Assembly (NCBI RefSeq): GCF_014905135.1
Contig: NZ_CP041406.1
Location: 806,001 to 870,000, forward strand
DNA: 64,000 nt
Reading direction: 5' to 3'
DNA from: Sulfurimonas paralvinellae
GTDB lineage: Bacteria; Campylobacterota; Campylobacteria; Campylobacterales; Sulfurimonadaceae
A program made the position numbers and the translations under genes. Positions within the stretch are counted from its first letter, which is position 1, and every line of letters starts with the position of its first letter. Below are positions 9,450-17,102 of this stretch, in pieces. The notes beneath the pieces are model-generated. The model did no database searches and was not told where the DNA came from. It saw nothing but the letters and a program-made list of their open reading frames with translations.

Positions 9450-9620
9450 TTATGATTGCAAGTGTTTTTTGACATAATGAAAAAAAGCACTATAGCTCAT
9501 ATGCGCTTCTTCTGGCAAGGAGTGATTTATAATCTTCCATGCTGACTTAATAGAGATTCCAATATTTAATAAATATTTTATTTCAGATTTATATTGCTCA
9601 AATTTGCTATTTTTTGCCAT
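9450..9620 (-). CDS. small basic helical protein of 56 residues, unknown
   Basis: On the minus strand an ATG (complement of 9618-9620) follows AAAGGAAA at good spacing. The frame encodes 56 residues beginning MAKNSKFEQYKSEIKYLL, with the middle ISIKSAWKIINHSLPEEAHM, ending at TAA (9450-9452). The segment SIKSAWKIINHSLPEEAHMS followed by YSAFFHYVKK looks like a small helix-turn-helix or ribbon-helix DNA-binding protein of the kind encoded beside mobilization genes. That family call is an impression, not a match I can verify. It is divergent from the membrane gene at 9700, and the two share a promoter region with a 19-bp palindrome. Confidence 0.65.
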   Translation of the reverse strand: MAKNSKFEQYKSEIKYLLNIGISIKSAWKIINHSLPEEAHMSYSAFFHYVKKHLQS

Positions 9621-9635
9621 TGGGCTTTCCTTTTA

Positions 9636-9683
9636 GTATTTATCTCTATTCATAATTTAAAAAATATGAATAGAGATAAATAC
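9636..9683. promoter_or_regulatory. 19-bp perfect inverted repeat between divergent genes
   Basis: The arm GTATTTATCTCTATTCATA (9636-9654) is exactly complementary to TATGAATAGAGATAAATAC (9665-9683), with a 10-base A/T spacer. It lies between the start of the 56-residue minus-strand gene (9620) and the start of the plus-strand membrane gene (9700). The position suggests an operator for a dimeric regulator controlling both, or a transfer-origin-type dyad. Confidence 0.7.
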
Positions 9684-9699
9684 AAAAGAAGGAAGAATT

Positions 9700-10410
9700 A
9701 TGCAAAATAATCAAAATCCATACTCAAACAACAGTCCCTATACGGTAAACAATCCCTATCAAAGTTCAGATAACAGCGTAGATAAACAAATGCAGGCTCA
9801 ACGGCGATTAGACCAAGAACGAAAACAACAGCAATATAAGTTTTAGTGTGAACTAGCACTTGATAGTATTACACATGAGTTTTTAAGTGCCGAGCATAAT
9901 CAACTTAACAGTTGGAACCTAAATGCAGGAGATAAAGCAGCAGTTATCCGTTATTATAAGAGATATTGGGATAATCAATTTGTCTCATTATCCATTGTAG
10001 TTATGGTGATAACTACTATCTTGTCATTTTATACGCCTCTTGCATTCATTGGCATATTTGTAGTATTTATGCTTCGTGAATTTTATGCACAGCGTGTTTT
10101 TTTAACATATATGCTTAATGATCACGAATTAAGTCGTAAGCAAATTACCGAGATCAAAGATAAAATCTTCTATAAGCAACTAAAAACAACTACCACTATA
10201 ATATTTACTCTATTTCTGATGGCTATAAGTTTTGTATCGTATTATTATTCAACAACGATATTTATAGAGCCAGCGAAATATCAAAAAGTGATAGAAATCC
10301 TTTCAAAACTCAGTCCATTTCACCCAGAAAATGAACTATTTGCATACACAAATATTATGGCTATTTTTGCCTTGTTGCTTTTGAAAACTTACGAAAAATG
10401 GAGTAAATGA
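9700..10410 (+). pseudogene. membrane protein of the transfer module, interrupted by an in-frame TAG
   Basis: The ATG at 9700 follows AAGGAAG. The frame reads a Asn/Gln/Pro-rich soluble head (starting MQNNQNPYSNNSPY) to a TAG at 9844-9846. It then continues open in the same frame for 188 more codons to 10408-10410. The second part holds an amphipathic segment and then two or more hydrophobic segments (around bases 9990-10075 and 10195-10260, with another near 10355-10385). No ATG, GTG or TTG exists in frame before the ATG at 10003, which lies inside the first membrane segment, so a separate downstream gene starting there is unlikely. With the stop suppressed the product would be about 236 residues. 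It ends one base before the coupling-protein gene and is probably its membrane partner. It is either a nonsense mutant, a sequencing error or a read-through gene. Confidence 0.75.
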
Positions 10411-10411
10411 G

Positions 10412-11944
10412 ATGTTTTTTGCAAAAACAAAACCTCAAAAAACATCTAACTTTGGCCAATATGCACCATCAAGTGTATACGGTCGAGGTTTAACATCTGT
10501 ACAATCCGCACAAGATGAGTTGTTTAATGAGCATATCCCATTCAAACCTCTTAATCTTATTAGCATTGAAAAACAATTTTTCGGACTTGAGCTACATTCA
10601 AAGCAGCCATTTTATATGCCGTATGAAGATAGTACACATTTACTATATTGCGGACCTACAAGGTCTGCAAAAGGTGTGGCACTATCACATAGAGTCGTAG
10701 AAGCCTTTAAACAGGGAAAAGGTGTCATTATCATTGACCCAAAAAAAGATGATTTTTTACCTCAGGTAATCACAGAAGAACTTCAAAGACAAAACAGGAT
10801 AGATGATCTCGTTATAGCTTCATATCCAAATAATTTTTCCTACTCAGGTTTCGACAAATCTGACACATACAGAGAGTTTGCAAACAAACTTATCGTTGCA
10901 CTCGATTTAGCCCCAAGTGGCGATCCAAAATCAGATTTTTATCGTCGTAATGAGCGGACACTTTTAAAAAAAGTAGTAGATATATTTTTAAACTCATTAT
11001 CTTTACTGGATATCGAATTTGAGATGAATTACAAGAGCCTTGCAAACTTCATTAAGTATCTCTATTTGGATTTATCTGCCACTCAAAACTACAATCATGA
11101 AATCTCAAAAAACAAACCAAATATGGATCTGATAGAGCGATATTCAAAACGATACTTTGATCCAGATTTGTTCCAAAAATTGGAACTGTCATTTGATGAA
11201 ATTTCTACTCTTAAAGGGTTGCATCAAACCATTTTAGAGCTATGTGATGCAAATATTTACACTCAAATAGATATTTCGGATGCCTTATACAATGGAAAAG
11301 TTATCTATATACAAGCCGATCAGCTCGATGAAGCGAGTCTAAAAATGCTTAAAATTTTACAGGTCGATATCATCCAAAAAGCTAAGAAAAAAAGAGCAAA
11401 TTGCATAGTGATAGCTGATGAAGTAAGTTTTTACGCTACAAAAACGCTTTCAGATAGCCTCTCCACGATAGCAGGATTTGGAGTGCATTTTATTCTTGCA
11501 TTGCAAGACCTTGCTCAACTAAATGATGAAACAATAAAAAACCCAATCCTTTCCAACTGCCAAACAAAACTTTTTTACAAAAGTAGCGATATCGAAACGC
11601 TTGAGTACATAGAAAAAATATCAGGTTTGGAGCTTGTAACCCAAACCACAAAACATCAATCAGATATTACTATCCGACAGATTCAAGAACCGCTACTAAA
11701 CATTACGCGACTTCGAGCACTCAAGCGAGACAGAGTTGCTGTACTTATCGTCGAATCACTCAATACCCCTGTGATAGTGCAAACTTGGCATATTGAAGTA
11801 AAACAAAAATTTGACTGGTCAAAACACGACAAATTGATATTTAAGCCGAAAGTCTCACAACTCTCAAAAGATTTTAGAGTCGAGCTAAAACGAGAGAGCT
11901 TTGATGAAGTTGCACAAGAGCCGAAAAAGGAGCTTCAACTATGA
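10412..11944 (+). CDS. type IV secretion coupling ATPase, VirD4/TraG/TraD type
   Basis: 510 residues. The Walker A region is CGPTRSAKGVAL near residues 80-91, followed by the typical strand GKGVIIIDPKKDD. The Walker B-like segment is CIVIADEVSFYA near 330-341, then an FILALQDLAQL sensor-like strand. This is the coupling-protein family that recruits DNA-protein complexes to a conjugation channel. It lacks its own N-terminal membrane helices, which are probably supplied by the preceding (interrupted) gene. Its stop overlaps the next gene by ATGA. No channel genes accompany it. An alternative is a TraM-recruitment (TraD_N-like) ATPase, which is the same functional class. Confidence 0.85.
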   Translation: MFFAKTKPQKTSNFGQYAPSSVYGRGLTSVQSAQDELFNEHIPFKPLNLISIEKQFFGLELHSKQPFYMPYEDSTHLLYCGPTRSAKGVALSHRVVEAFKQGKGVIIIDPKKDDFLPQVITEELQRQNRIDDLVIASYPNNFSYSGFDKSDTYREFANKLIVALDLAPSGDPKSDFYRRNERTLLKKVVDIFLNSLSLLDIEFEMNYKSLANFIKYLYLDLSATQNYNHEISKNKPNMDLIERYSKRYFDPDLFQKLELSFDEISTLKGLHQTILELCDANIYTQIDISDALYNGKVIYIQADQLDEASLKMLKILQVDIIQKAKKKRANCIVIADEVSFYATKTLSDSLSTIAGFGVHFILALQDLAQLNDETIKNPILSNCQTKLFYKSSDIETLEYIEKISGLELVTQTTKHQSDITIRQIQEPLLNITRLRALKRDRVAVLIVESLNTPVIVQTWHIEVKQKFDWSKHDKLIFKPKVSQLSKDFRVELKRESFDEVAQEPKKELQL

Positions 11945-12531
11945 TTACAGATAGAGATATCGAGATTTTCAAGTTTATCAACAAATATGGCAAAAGTTAT
12001 ATCGAGGTGCTTGCAAAAACTTTTTTTACAAACGAACAAGTCGCACGCAATCGGATGAATATTTTAGCAAAGCAAAATCTTATCACCTACTGGAATACAA
12101 ATCTCATGAAACCTCGCCGTGCAATAGTACTCACCTCCGATACAAAATCAATGCTTGAAAATGATTTCGATATAACACCACGAAACGCTAAACTCAACCG
12201 TACAACCATACAGCATAATATCATCGAGCAAATCGTTGATTTTCATTTATCTAAAATCGGTACCGTTGAGAGAACAACAGTTTATACTCATAAAGAGAAA
12301 TTGCACCATATTCCAGACTTCATTTTTATAAATGGATCTGGCAATAAAATCAATATCGAGGTGGAGCTAACGAAAAAATCAGCTCCTAGGTATGCTAAGT
12401 TGATGCAGTCAGTTTCAAAGGACAATCCCGATGCGATCATCTATGTTTTAACTTCCAAAGAGAAGATAAAACCCTTTGCAACTATTATGCAAAATGGCAT
12501 AAACTCTTTTTTATCAGCGTTGATGATCTGA
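11941..12531 (+). CDS. winged-helix plus nuclease-like protein of the replication-relaxation type
   Basis: 196 residues as a simple frame. The N-terminal 70 residues form a winged helix (KYGKSYIEVLAKTFFTNEQV, then ARNRMNILAKQNLITYW). The C-terminal part has PDFIFIN followed by INIEVELTKKSAPRYAKLM, a PD-(D/E)XK-like pattern seen in the replication-relaxation family of mobilization proteins. It overlaps the coupling protein gene by ATGA, which supports a transfer role. The annotated end is doubtful: a T TTT TTA heptamer at 12507-12513 precedes a coding-like -1 frame that runs to 12605 and would add about 30 residues. Confidence 0.65.
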   Translation: MITDRDIEIFKFINKYGKSYIEVLAKTFFTNEQVARNRMNILAKQNLITYWNTNLMKPRRAIVLTSDTKSMLENDFDITPRNAKLNRTTIQHNIIEQIVDFHLSKIGTVERTTVYTHKEKLHHIPDFIFINGSGNKINIEVELTKKSAPRYAKLMQSVSKDNPDAIIYVLTSKEKIKPFATIMQNGINSFLSALMI

Positions 12532-12605
12532 TAAAAAATATTGATCAAACAGGACAGATCAAGCCAATTCCGCAGGAGCAGAGTTTGTTTGAAACTCCTA
12601 TTTGA
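12507..12605 (+). other. candidate -1 frameshift site and C-terminal extension
   Basis: In the zero frame the codons are TCT TTT TTA, giving the slippery heptamer T TTT TTA. Shifting back one base opens a frame reading ISVDDLIKNIDQTGQIKPIP and then QEQSLFETPI to TGA at 12603-12605. This tail is protein-like, while the zero frame stops 18 bases on. The site could be a programmed frameshift or a one-base indel in a run of six T. Confidence 0.6.
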
Positions 12606-12694
12606 TACTCCATTTAAAAGTTTATTCAATCCGTAAACAAACTTTTAAATGATATTGCGGTGCTAAAACCTCCTAAGGTCGGTGTTATCACCTT

Positions 12695-12904
12695 GTGGGC
12701 GCGTCAGGAGTTACCTCCCGACCCCGATGTCCCATCGAGTATTTGTTGAAAACAAAAAATTAACGCAGCAGCGAGCGTTAACATTTTCTTTTAATCAAAA
12801 CTCGACCACCATCAAGTTTATCCACAACTTGCCCCTCCCGGCAACTGGCTGTCTAAACTGAATGGTTTGAGCCATCGGGGTCTGGAGAATCCAGACGCGC
12901 CCAC
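12695..12904. repeat. 210-base nested inverted repeat
   Basis: GTGGGCGCGTC (12695-12705) pairs exactly with GACGCGCCCAC (12894-12904). Inside it GACCCCGATG (12720-12729) pairs exactly with CATCGGGGTC (12873-12882). The stretches between the two stems (14 and 11 bases) are also partly complementary (GGA, TT, CTCC against GGAG, AA, TCC). This makes a nearly continuous stem of about 30 pairs. The enclosed 143 bases contain two smaller hairpins. It is a structured RNA, an origin or a transfer-origin candidate. Confidence 0.6.
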
Positions 12905-13070
12905 ACTCCGTTACGACATTTTTAAAAAATCACCTCCCAGGTAATTTCTTTAAAAATATCTGATCTTCGTGATTTCTCGCAAAGTAAAGAAAAGCTGGAT
13001 GGCTTTTCTATCTATCTGCATTGTGGATTTCACTTGCGTTCAATCTTTTTTATTTTTTGTAGTTTCTTTT

Positions 13071-13226
13071 AAACTTCAAGCCCTTTTAAGACAAGAGAAT
13101 TTTAACGCACTGTAAGGCTGACATAAAAAATAAAACTTCTTTTATTTTTCTGCAAGCATAGTGCAATTCTTTGTCTTTGTTCAAAAGGGCATTTAAGCCC
13201 AAAAGAACATGAGAGTCTTGAAGTTT
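13071..13226. promoter_or_regulatory. 156-base extended hairpin upstream of ardA, candidate single-strand promoter
   Basis: Successive complementary blocks run inward. AAACTTCAAG (13071-13080) pairs with CTTGAAGTTT (13217-13226). GCCCTTTT (13080-13087) pairs with AAAAGGGC (13183-13190). AAGACAA (13088-13094) pairs with TTGTCTT (13171-13177). GAATT pairs with AATTC, and GCACT with AGTGC. The apical block is AAAAATAAAA (13126-13135) with TTTTATTTTT (13140-13149) around CTTC. It ends 72 bases before ardA. The layout resembles leading-region promoters that work on the incoming single strand. Confidence 0.55.
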
Positions 13227-13297
13227 TTTCAACTTCGCTGGTTTCGACTTGTAGTCGCCAAATATTTTACGAAAACATTTGATAAAAGGATCACATC

Positions 13298-13828
13298 ATG
13301 AGAGTTTATATCACAGACTTAGAGGCTTACAATAATGGTCGTTTAGTTGGAAGTTGGTACGAATTGCCAATGAACAAAGATGAGCTTACGCAAGCTATAC
13401 AAAACGAGTTGCAAAAAGGGCAACAAGTTTGTGAACATGCCCATACGCACGAAGAATATTTTATCTCAGATTTTGAGTATGATTATATGAAAATCGACGA
13501 ATACGACAGCCTTGATGAACTCAATGAAATTGCACAAAAAATTGAAAAGTTGGACGAAAGTGAGAAAATGGCAGTAAAAATGATGGTTGAAAACCATATA
13601 GTGAACTCCATAGATGAAGCTATAGAAAATCTTGAAAATATGATCTGTACAGGAGAAAACAGTATGGAGGATATAGCTTACAATTATATTGAAGAGAGTG
13701 GGCTACTACAAAGAATGCCGGAGAATTTACAAGGATATTTTGATTATGAGGCGCTTGGGCGTGATATGGAGATTGAAGGGAACTATTTTAGAGATGAAAA
13801 TAATATTTTATGGGAGTATGTAGGATAA
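13298..13828 (+). CDS. ardA: ArdA antirestriction protein
   Basis: 176 residues, close to the family length. The N-terminus MRVYITDLEAYNNGRLVG followed by SWYELP is diagnostic of ArdA, and the protein is highly acidic, as expected for a mimic of bent DNA that blocks type I restriction enzymes. ArdA is usually expressed early in the recipient from the leading region of conjugative elements, and this gene stands behind an unusually folded non-coding region. A Shine-Dalgarno AAAGGA precedes the ATG. Just after it, AGGATA and TATCCT form a small hairpin over the stop codon. Confidence 0.9.
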   Translation: MRVYITDLEAYNNGRLVGSWYELPMNKDELTQAIQNELQKGQQVCEHAHTHEEYFISDFEYDYMKIDEYDSLDELNEIAQKIEKLDESEKMAVKMMVENHIVNSIDEAIENLENMICTGENSMEDIAYNYIEESGLLQRMPENLQGYFDYEALGRDMEIEGNYFRDENNILWEYVG

Positions 13829-13907
13829 TGCTATCCTGCATTTAAATCGAGATTTAGTCTGTTTAGATAGAATATTATTGTAGTTTAAATGAGGGTTTTA
13901 AATAAGG

Positions 13908-16900
13908 ATGCTTTTAGATAATAAAAAAAATGGTAGAGTTGGTGATGTTTTAAAACAAAACATCACCAACAATTCAAAACTCTCTATTATCTCAGGCTAC
14001 TTTACCATCTACGCCTTTGCAGAGTTAAAAAAAGAACTTAGCAAAATTAAGGAGCTAAGGATTCTCTTTAGTGCACCGATTTTTACAAATGGATATACCA
14101 ACAACTACCTATCTGGTGAACCAGAAGAGATAAAATTTAAAAATCAACTACAGCAGGTTAAAATTGCTCGTGAGTGTGCAACATGGATAAAAGAGAAGGT
14201 TCAAGCCAAAGAGGTTAAAACTGCGGGTGCTATCCCTTTTAATCTCTATCACATTGATAATAACACAGCAATTACAGGAAGTTCTAACTTCTCCTGCGTT
14301 GGTCTTGGATATGCAAGCTCCTCCACCTTTGCTATGAATACATTGGCAAAAGATGCCCAAACAACAAAAGAGTTTTTAAGCACTTTTGATGAAGTGTGGA
14401 ACAACAAAGAGATGGTTCGTGAAGTCAAGCAAGAGATACTCGAAGCGATAGAGGAGATTTATAGCGACAAATCCCCACAGTTTTTATACTTTATGACCCT
14501 TTATAATATTTTCAAAGAGTTTCTTGGTGAACTTGACGAAGAGAAAATCATACGGACAAAAACAGGGTTTAAAGATACCATTGTATGGAATAAACTCTAT
14601 AATTTTCAAAGAGATGGTGTGCTTGGTGCAATAGATAAGCTTGAAAAATACAATGGTTGCATCATTGCAGACAGTGTTGGGCTTGGTAAAACTTTTGAAG
14701 CACTTGCCGTTATCAAGTATTATGAGCTAAGAAACGATAGAGTCTTGGTTTTAGCTCCAAAAAAACTAAGAGAGAACTGGTCTATCTACACCATAAATGA
14801 CAAAAGAAATATACTGGCTGAGGATAGATTTAACTATGATGTTTTAAACCATACAGATTTATCACGCTCAAAAGGGATGAGTGGGGAGATAAACCTCTCT
14901 ACTCTCAACTGGGAGAACTATGACCTCATAGTCATAGATGAATCACACAACTTTAGAAACAGTGGCACAGCAAACAAAAAGAAAAAAACAAAGTCAAGAT
15001 ATGCACGGCTTTTAGAAGATGTTTTACAAAAAGGTGTAAAAACAAAAGTGCTTATGCTATCAGCAACCCCAGTAAACAACAAACTAAACGACCTTAAAAA
15101 TCAAGTAGCATTCATTACAGAAGCAAACGATGAAGCTTTTGCCTCACAAGGTATCAAGTCTATAGAACAGACACTTAGAAAATCGCAAACCAAATTTAAT
15201 GCTTGGATGAAGTTAAGCGAAAAAGAGCGAACTACCGCCAAGCTTTTAGACAGTCTCAATTTTGACTACTTTAAACTGCTTGATTTAATCACCATTGCAA
15301 GAAGCAGAAAACATATTGAGAAGTATTATGATACGACCAATATTGGCAAATTTCCGCAAAGAAATAAGCCACTCAATCTAAAACCCGACATCGACACTTT
15401 AAACGCATTTCCTCCACTGAGCGATATAAACAAAACCATAAGAAGACTCTCATTGTCTGCTTATTCCCCTTTAAAGTATGTCTATCCGCACAAGCAAGAG
15501 GAGTATGCTCAAAAGTATGATATTGATTTAGGTGGAGGACGGGTTTTTAGGCAGTCTGATAGAGAAAATTCTCTTATCCATCTCATGCGAGTAAATCTAC
15601 TCAAGCGGATGGAAAGCTCCATAAACTCTTTTTCATTAACGCTTATTAAGCTGATAGAAACAAACCAAAAAATCATAGATTTAATAGACAATCATGTAAG
15701 CAGTAGCTTTGAAGAAGCAAGCATAATAGATGTAGATATAGAAAGTGACGCATATGCTTCACAACTCATAGGAAACAAAGTAAAAGTCTTAATCTCTGAT
15801 GTAGATAAAATCAAATGGAAACAAGATTTACAAAGTGATTTAGATAAGCTTGAAGAGTTGTTGGCTAACTCTATTGAAGTGGATAACAAAAGAGACAATA
15901 AACTCAAAATCCTCAAAGAAAATATCAAGCAGAAAATCCAAAACCCTTTTAATGCAAACAACAAAAAGGTGATTATCTTCACAGCCTTTTCAGATACAGC
16001 CGAGTATCTCTATCAGAACATACATCAGTGGGCGAAAAAGGAGTTTGGAGTTGAGAGTTGTCTCATAACTGGAAGTGGCACAAACAAAACAACTCTAAAC
16101 ACAAAACACAAAGACTTAAACTCACTCCTTACTCATTTCTCCCCTATCTCAAAAAGTAGAGCCAAAACCAACCCAGAAGCTACAAAAGAGATAGATATAC
16201 TCATAGCAACCGATTGTATATCCGAAGGGCAAAACTTGCAAGATTGTGATTATCTCATTAACTACGATATTCACTGGAATCCTGTAAGAATCATCCAAAG
16301 ATTTGGTCGTATTGATAGACTTGGTTCAACCAACGAAACGATACAGCTTGTGAATTTTTGGGCAAATATGGAGCTTGACGAATACATAAACTTAGAAAGC
16401 CGTGTAAGTGGTCGAATGGTATTGCTTGATGTCTCTGCAACTGGAGAAGAAAACATCATAGACACGCAAACCACAGGTGATATGAATGACTTATCATACC
16501 GTGCAAAGCAGTTAAAAGAGCTTCAAGAGACAGTTATAGACCTTGAAGATGTCAGTGGTGGTATATCCATCACAGACCTTACTTTAAACGACTTTAAAAT
16601 GGATTTAATGGGCTACCTTAAAACAGATGAAGCAAAACTACAAAAAACGCCTCTTGGTATTCATAGCGTAGTATTAAATCAAGACGAAGCAAACGACTCC
16701 ATAGAGAAGGGAACTATTTTTTGTCTCAAGCTTTTAAAAAATGAAGTGCAAACAGACAACTACTCATTAGAGCCTTACTACTTGGTTTATGTAAATGAAG
16801 AGGGTGAAGTCAAACTAGGCTTTAGCAGTGCCAAAACCATACTCGACATCTACAAAAAACTCTGTATGGGTCAAGAGAGAGCCATACAAGATGCAGTAAC

Positions 16901-17102
16901 ACTTTTTGAAAATGAAACAGACAACTATAACAATATGAACAAATACACCACACAGCTACAAACAGCCATTGAGAGTATTATAGGGAAAAAAGAGGAGAGT
17001 GGAATGGACTCACTTTTTTCTCGTGGTGGCACAACTATTTCAAGCGACACCATAAGCAACATAGAAGATTTTGAACTTATATCTTACTTGGTTATAAAAT
17101 GA
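13908..17102 (+). CDS. PLD-domain SNF2-type helicase, defence-associated
   Basis: 1064 residues. Residues 1-185 are phospholipase D-like, ending in a single HKD-like element, LYHIDNNTAITGSSNFS, in which the usual Lys after His-x is Asp, so nuclease activity is uncertain. Residues 230-850 are an SF2 helicase: ADSVGLGKTFE near 254 (Walker A), VIDESHNF near 343, LMLSATPVNN near 382, IIFTAFSDTAEY near 688 and QRFGRIDRLGS near 797. A C-terminal domain of about 220 residues has no motif I recognise. It overlaps the DUF4391 gene by ATGA and lies upstream of mod and res. The same helicase/DUF4391 pair is known to me as a recurrent neighbour of type III methylases. The coding start is followed by a 14-bp perfect hairpin. 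Confidence 0.85.
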   Translation: MLLDNKKNGRVGDVLKQNITNNSKLSIISGYFTIYAFAELKKELSKIKELRILFSAPIFTNGYTNNYLSGEPEEIKFKNQLQQVKIARECATWIKEKVQAKEVKTAGAIPFNLYHIDNNTAITGSSNFSCVGLGYASSSTFAMNTLAKDAQTTKEFLSTFDEVWNNKEMVREVKQEILEAIEEIYSDKSPQFLYFMTLYNIFKEFLGELDEEKIIRTKTGFKDTIVWNKLYNFQRDGVLGAIDKLEKYNGCIIADSVGLGKTFEALAVIKYYELRNDRVLVLAPKKLRENWSIYTINDKRNILAEDRFNYDVLNHTDLSRSKGMSGEINLSTLNWENYDLIVIDESHNFRNSGTANKKKKTKSRYARLLEDVLQKGVKTKVLMLSATPVNNKLNDLKNQVAFITEANDEAFASQGIKSIEQTLRKSQTKFNAWMKLSEKERTTAKLLDSLNFDYFKLLDLITIARSRKHIEKYYDTTNIGKFPQRNKPLNLKPDIDTLNAFPPLSDINKTIRRLSLSAYSPLKYVYPHKQEEYAQKYDIDLGGGRVFRQSDRENSLIHLMRVNLLKRMESSINSFSLTLIKLIETNQKIIDLIDNHVSSSFEEASIIDVDIESDAYASQLIGNKVKVLISDVDKIKWKQDLQSDLDKLEELLANSIEVDNKRDNKLKILKENIKQKIQNPFNANNKKVIIFTAFSDTAEYLYQNIHQWAKKEFGVESCLITGSGTNKTTLNTKHKDLNSLLTHFSPISKSRAKTNPEATKEIDILIATDCISEGQNLQDCDYLINYDIHWNPVRIIQRFGRIDRLGSTNETIQLVNFWANMELDEYINLESRVSGRMVLLDVSATGEENIIDTQTTGDMNDLSYRAKQLKELQETVIDLEDVSGGISITDLTLNDFKMDLMGYLKTDEAKLQKTPLGIHSVVLNQDEANDSIEKGTIFCLKLLKNEVQTDNYSLEPYYLVYVNEEGEVKLGFSSAKTILDIYKKLCMGQERAIQDAVTLFENETDNYNNMNKYTTQLQTAIESIIGKKEESGMDSLFSRGGTTISSDTISNIEDFELISYLVIK
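13938..13970. repeat. 14-bp perfect inverted repeat in codons 11-21 of the helicase gene
   Basis: GTTGGTGATGTTTT (13938-13951) pairs exactly with AAAACATCACCAAC (13957-13970) with a 5-base loop. It begins 30 bases after the start codon. As RNA it would be very stable and could slow early elongation. As DNA it could be a protein-binding site. Confidence 0.7.

Larger units (their letters stand above)
12606..13297. other. 692-bp non-coding, dyad-rich leading region before ardA
   Basis: I see no convincing gene. It holds at least nine inverted repeats. These include ATTTAAAAGTTT with AAACTTTTAAAT (12612-12650); the two-part 210-base dyad 12695-12904; TTAACGC with GCGTTAA near 12760-12782; CAAGTT with AACTTG (12813-12831) around TTATCCACA, a DnaA-box-like 9-mer; the large fold 13071-13226; GAAGTT with AACTTC (13220-13236); and CGACT with AGTCG (13245-13257). 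The position, between transfer genes and ardA, is where a transfer origin and leading region are expected. Confidence 0.6.

Noticed and set aside
10003-10410. Separate membrane gene starting at the ATG at 10003
   Set aside because: This start lies inside the first membrane segment and has no ribosome site. The open frame reaches upstream to a TAG and, before that, a good start at 9700.
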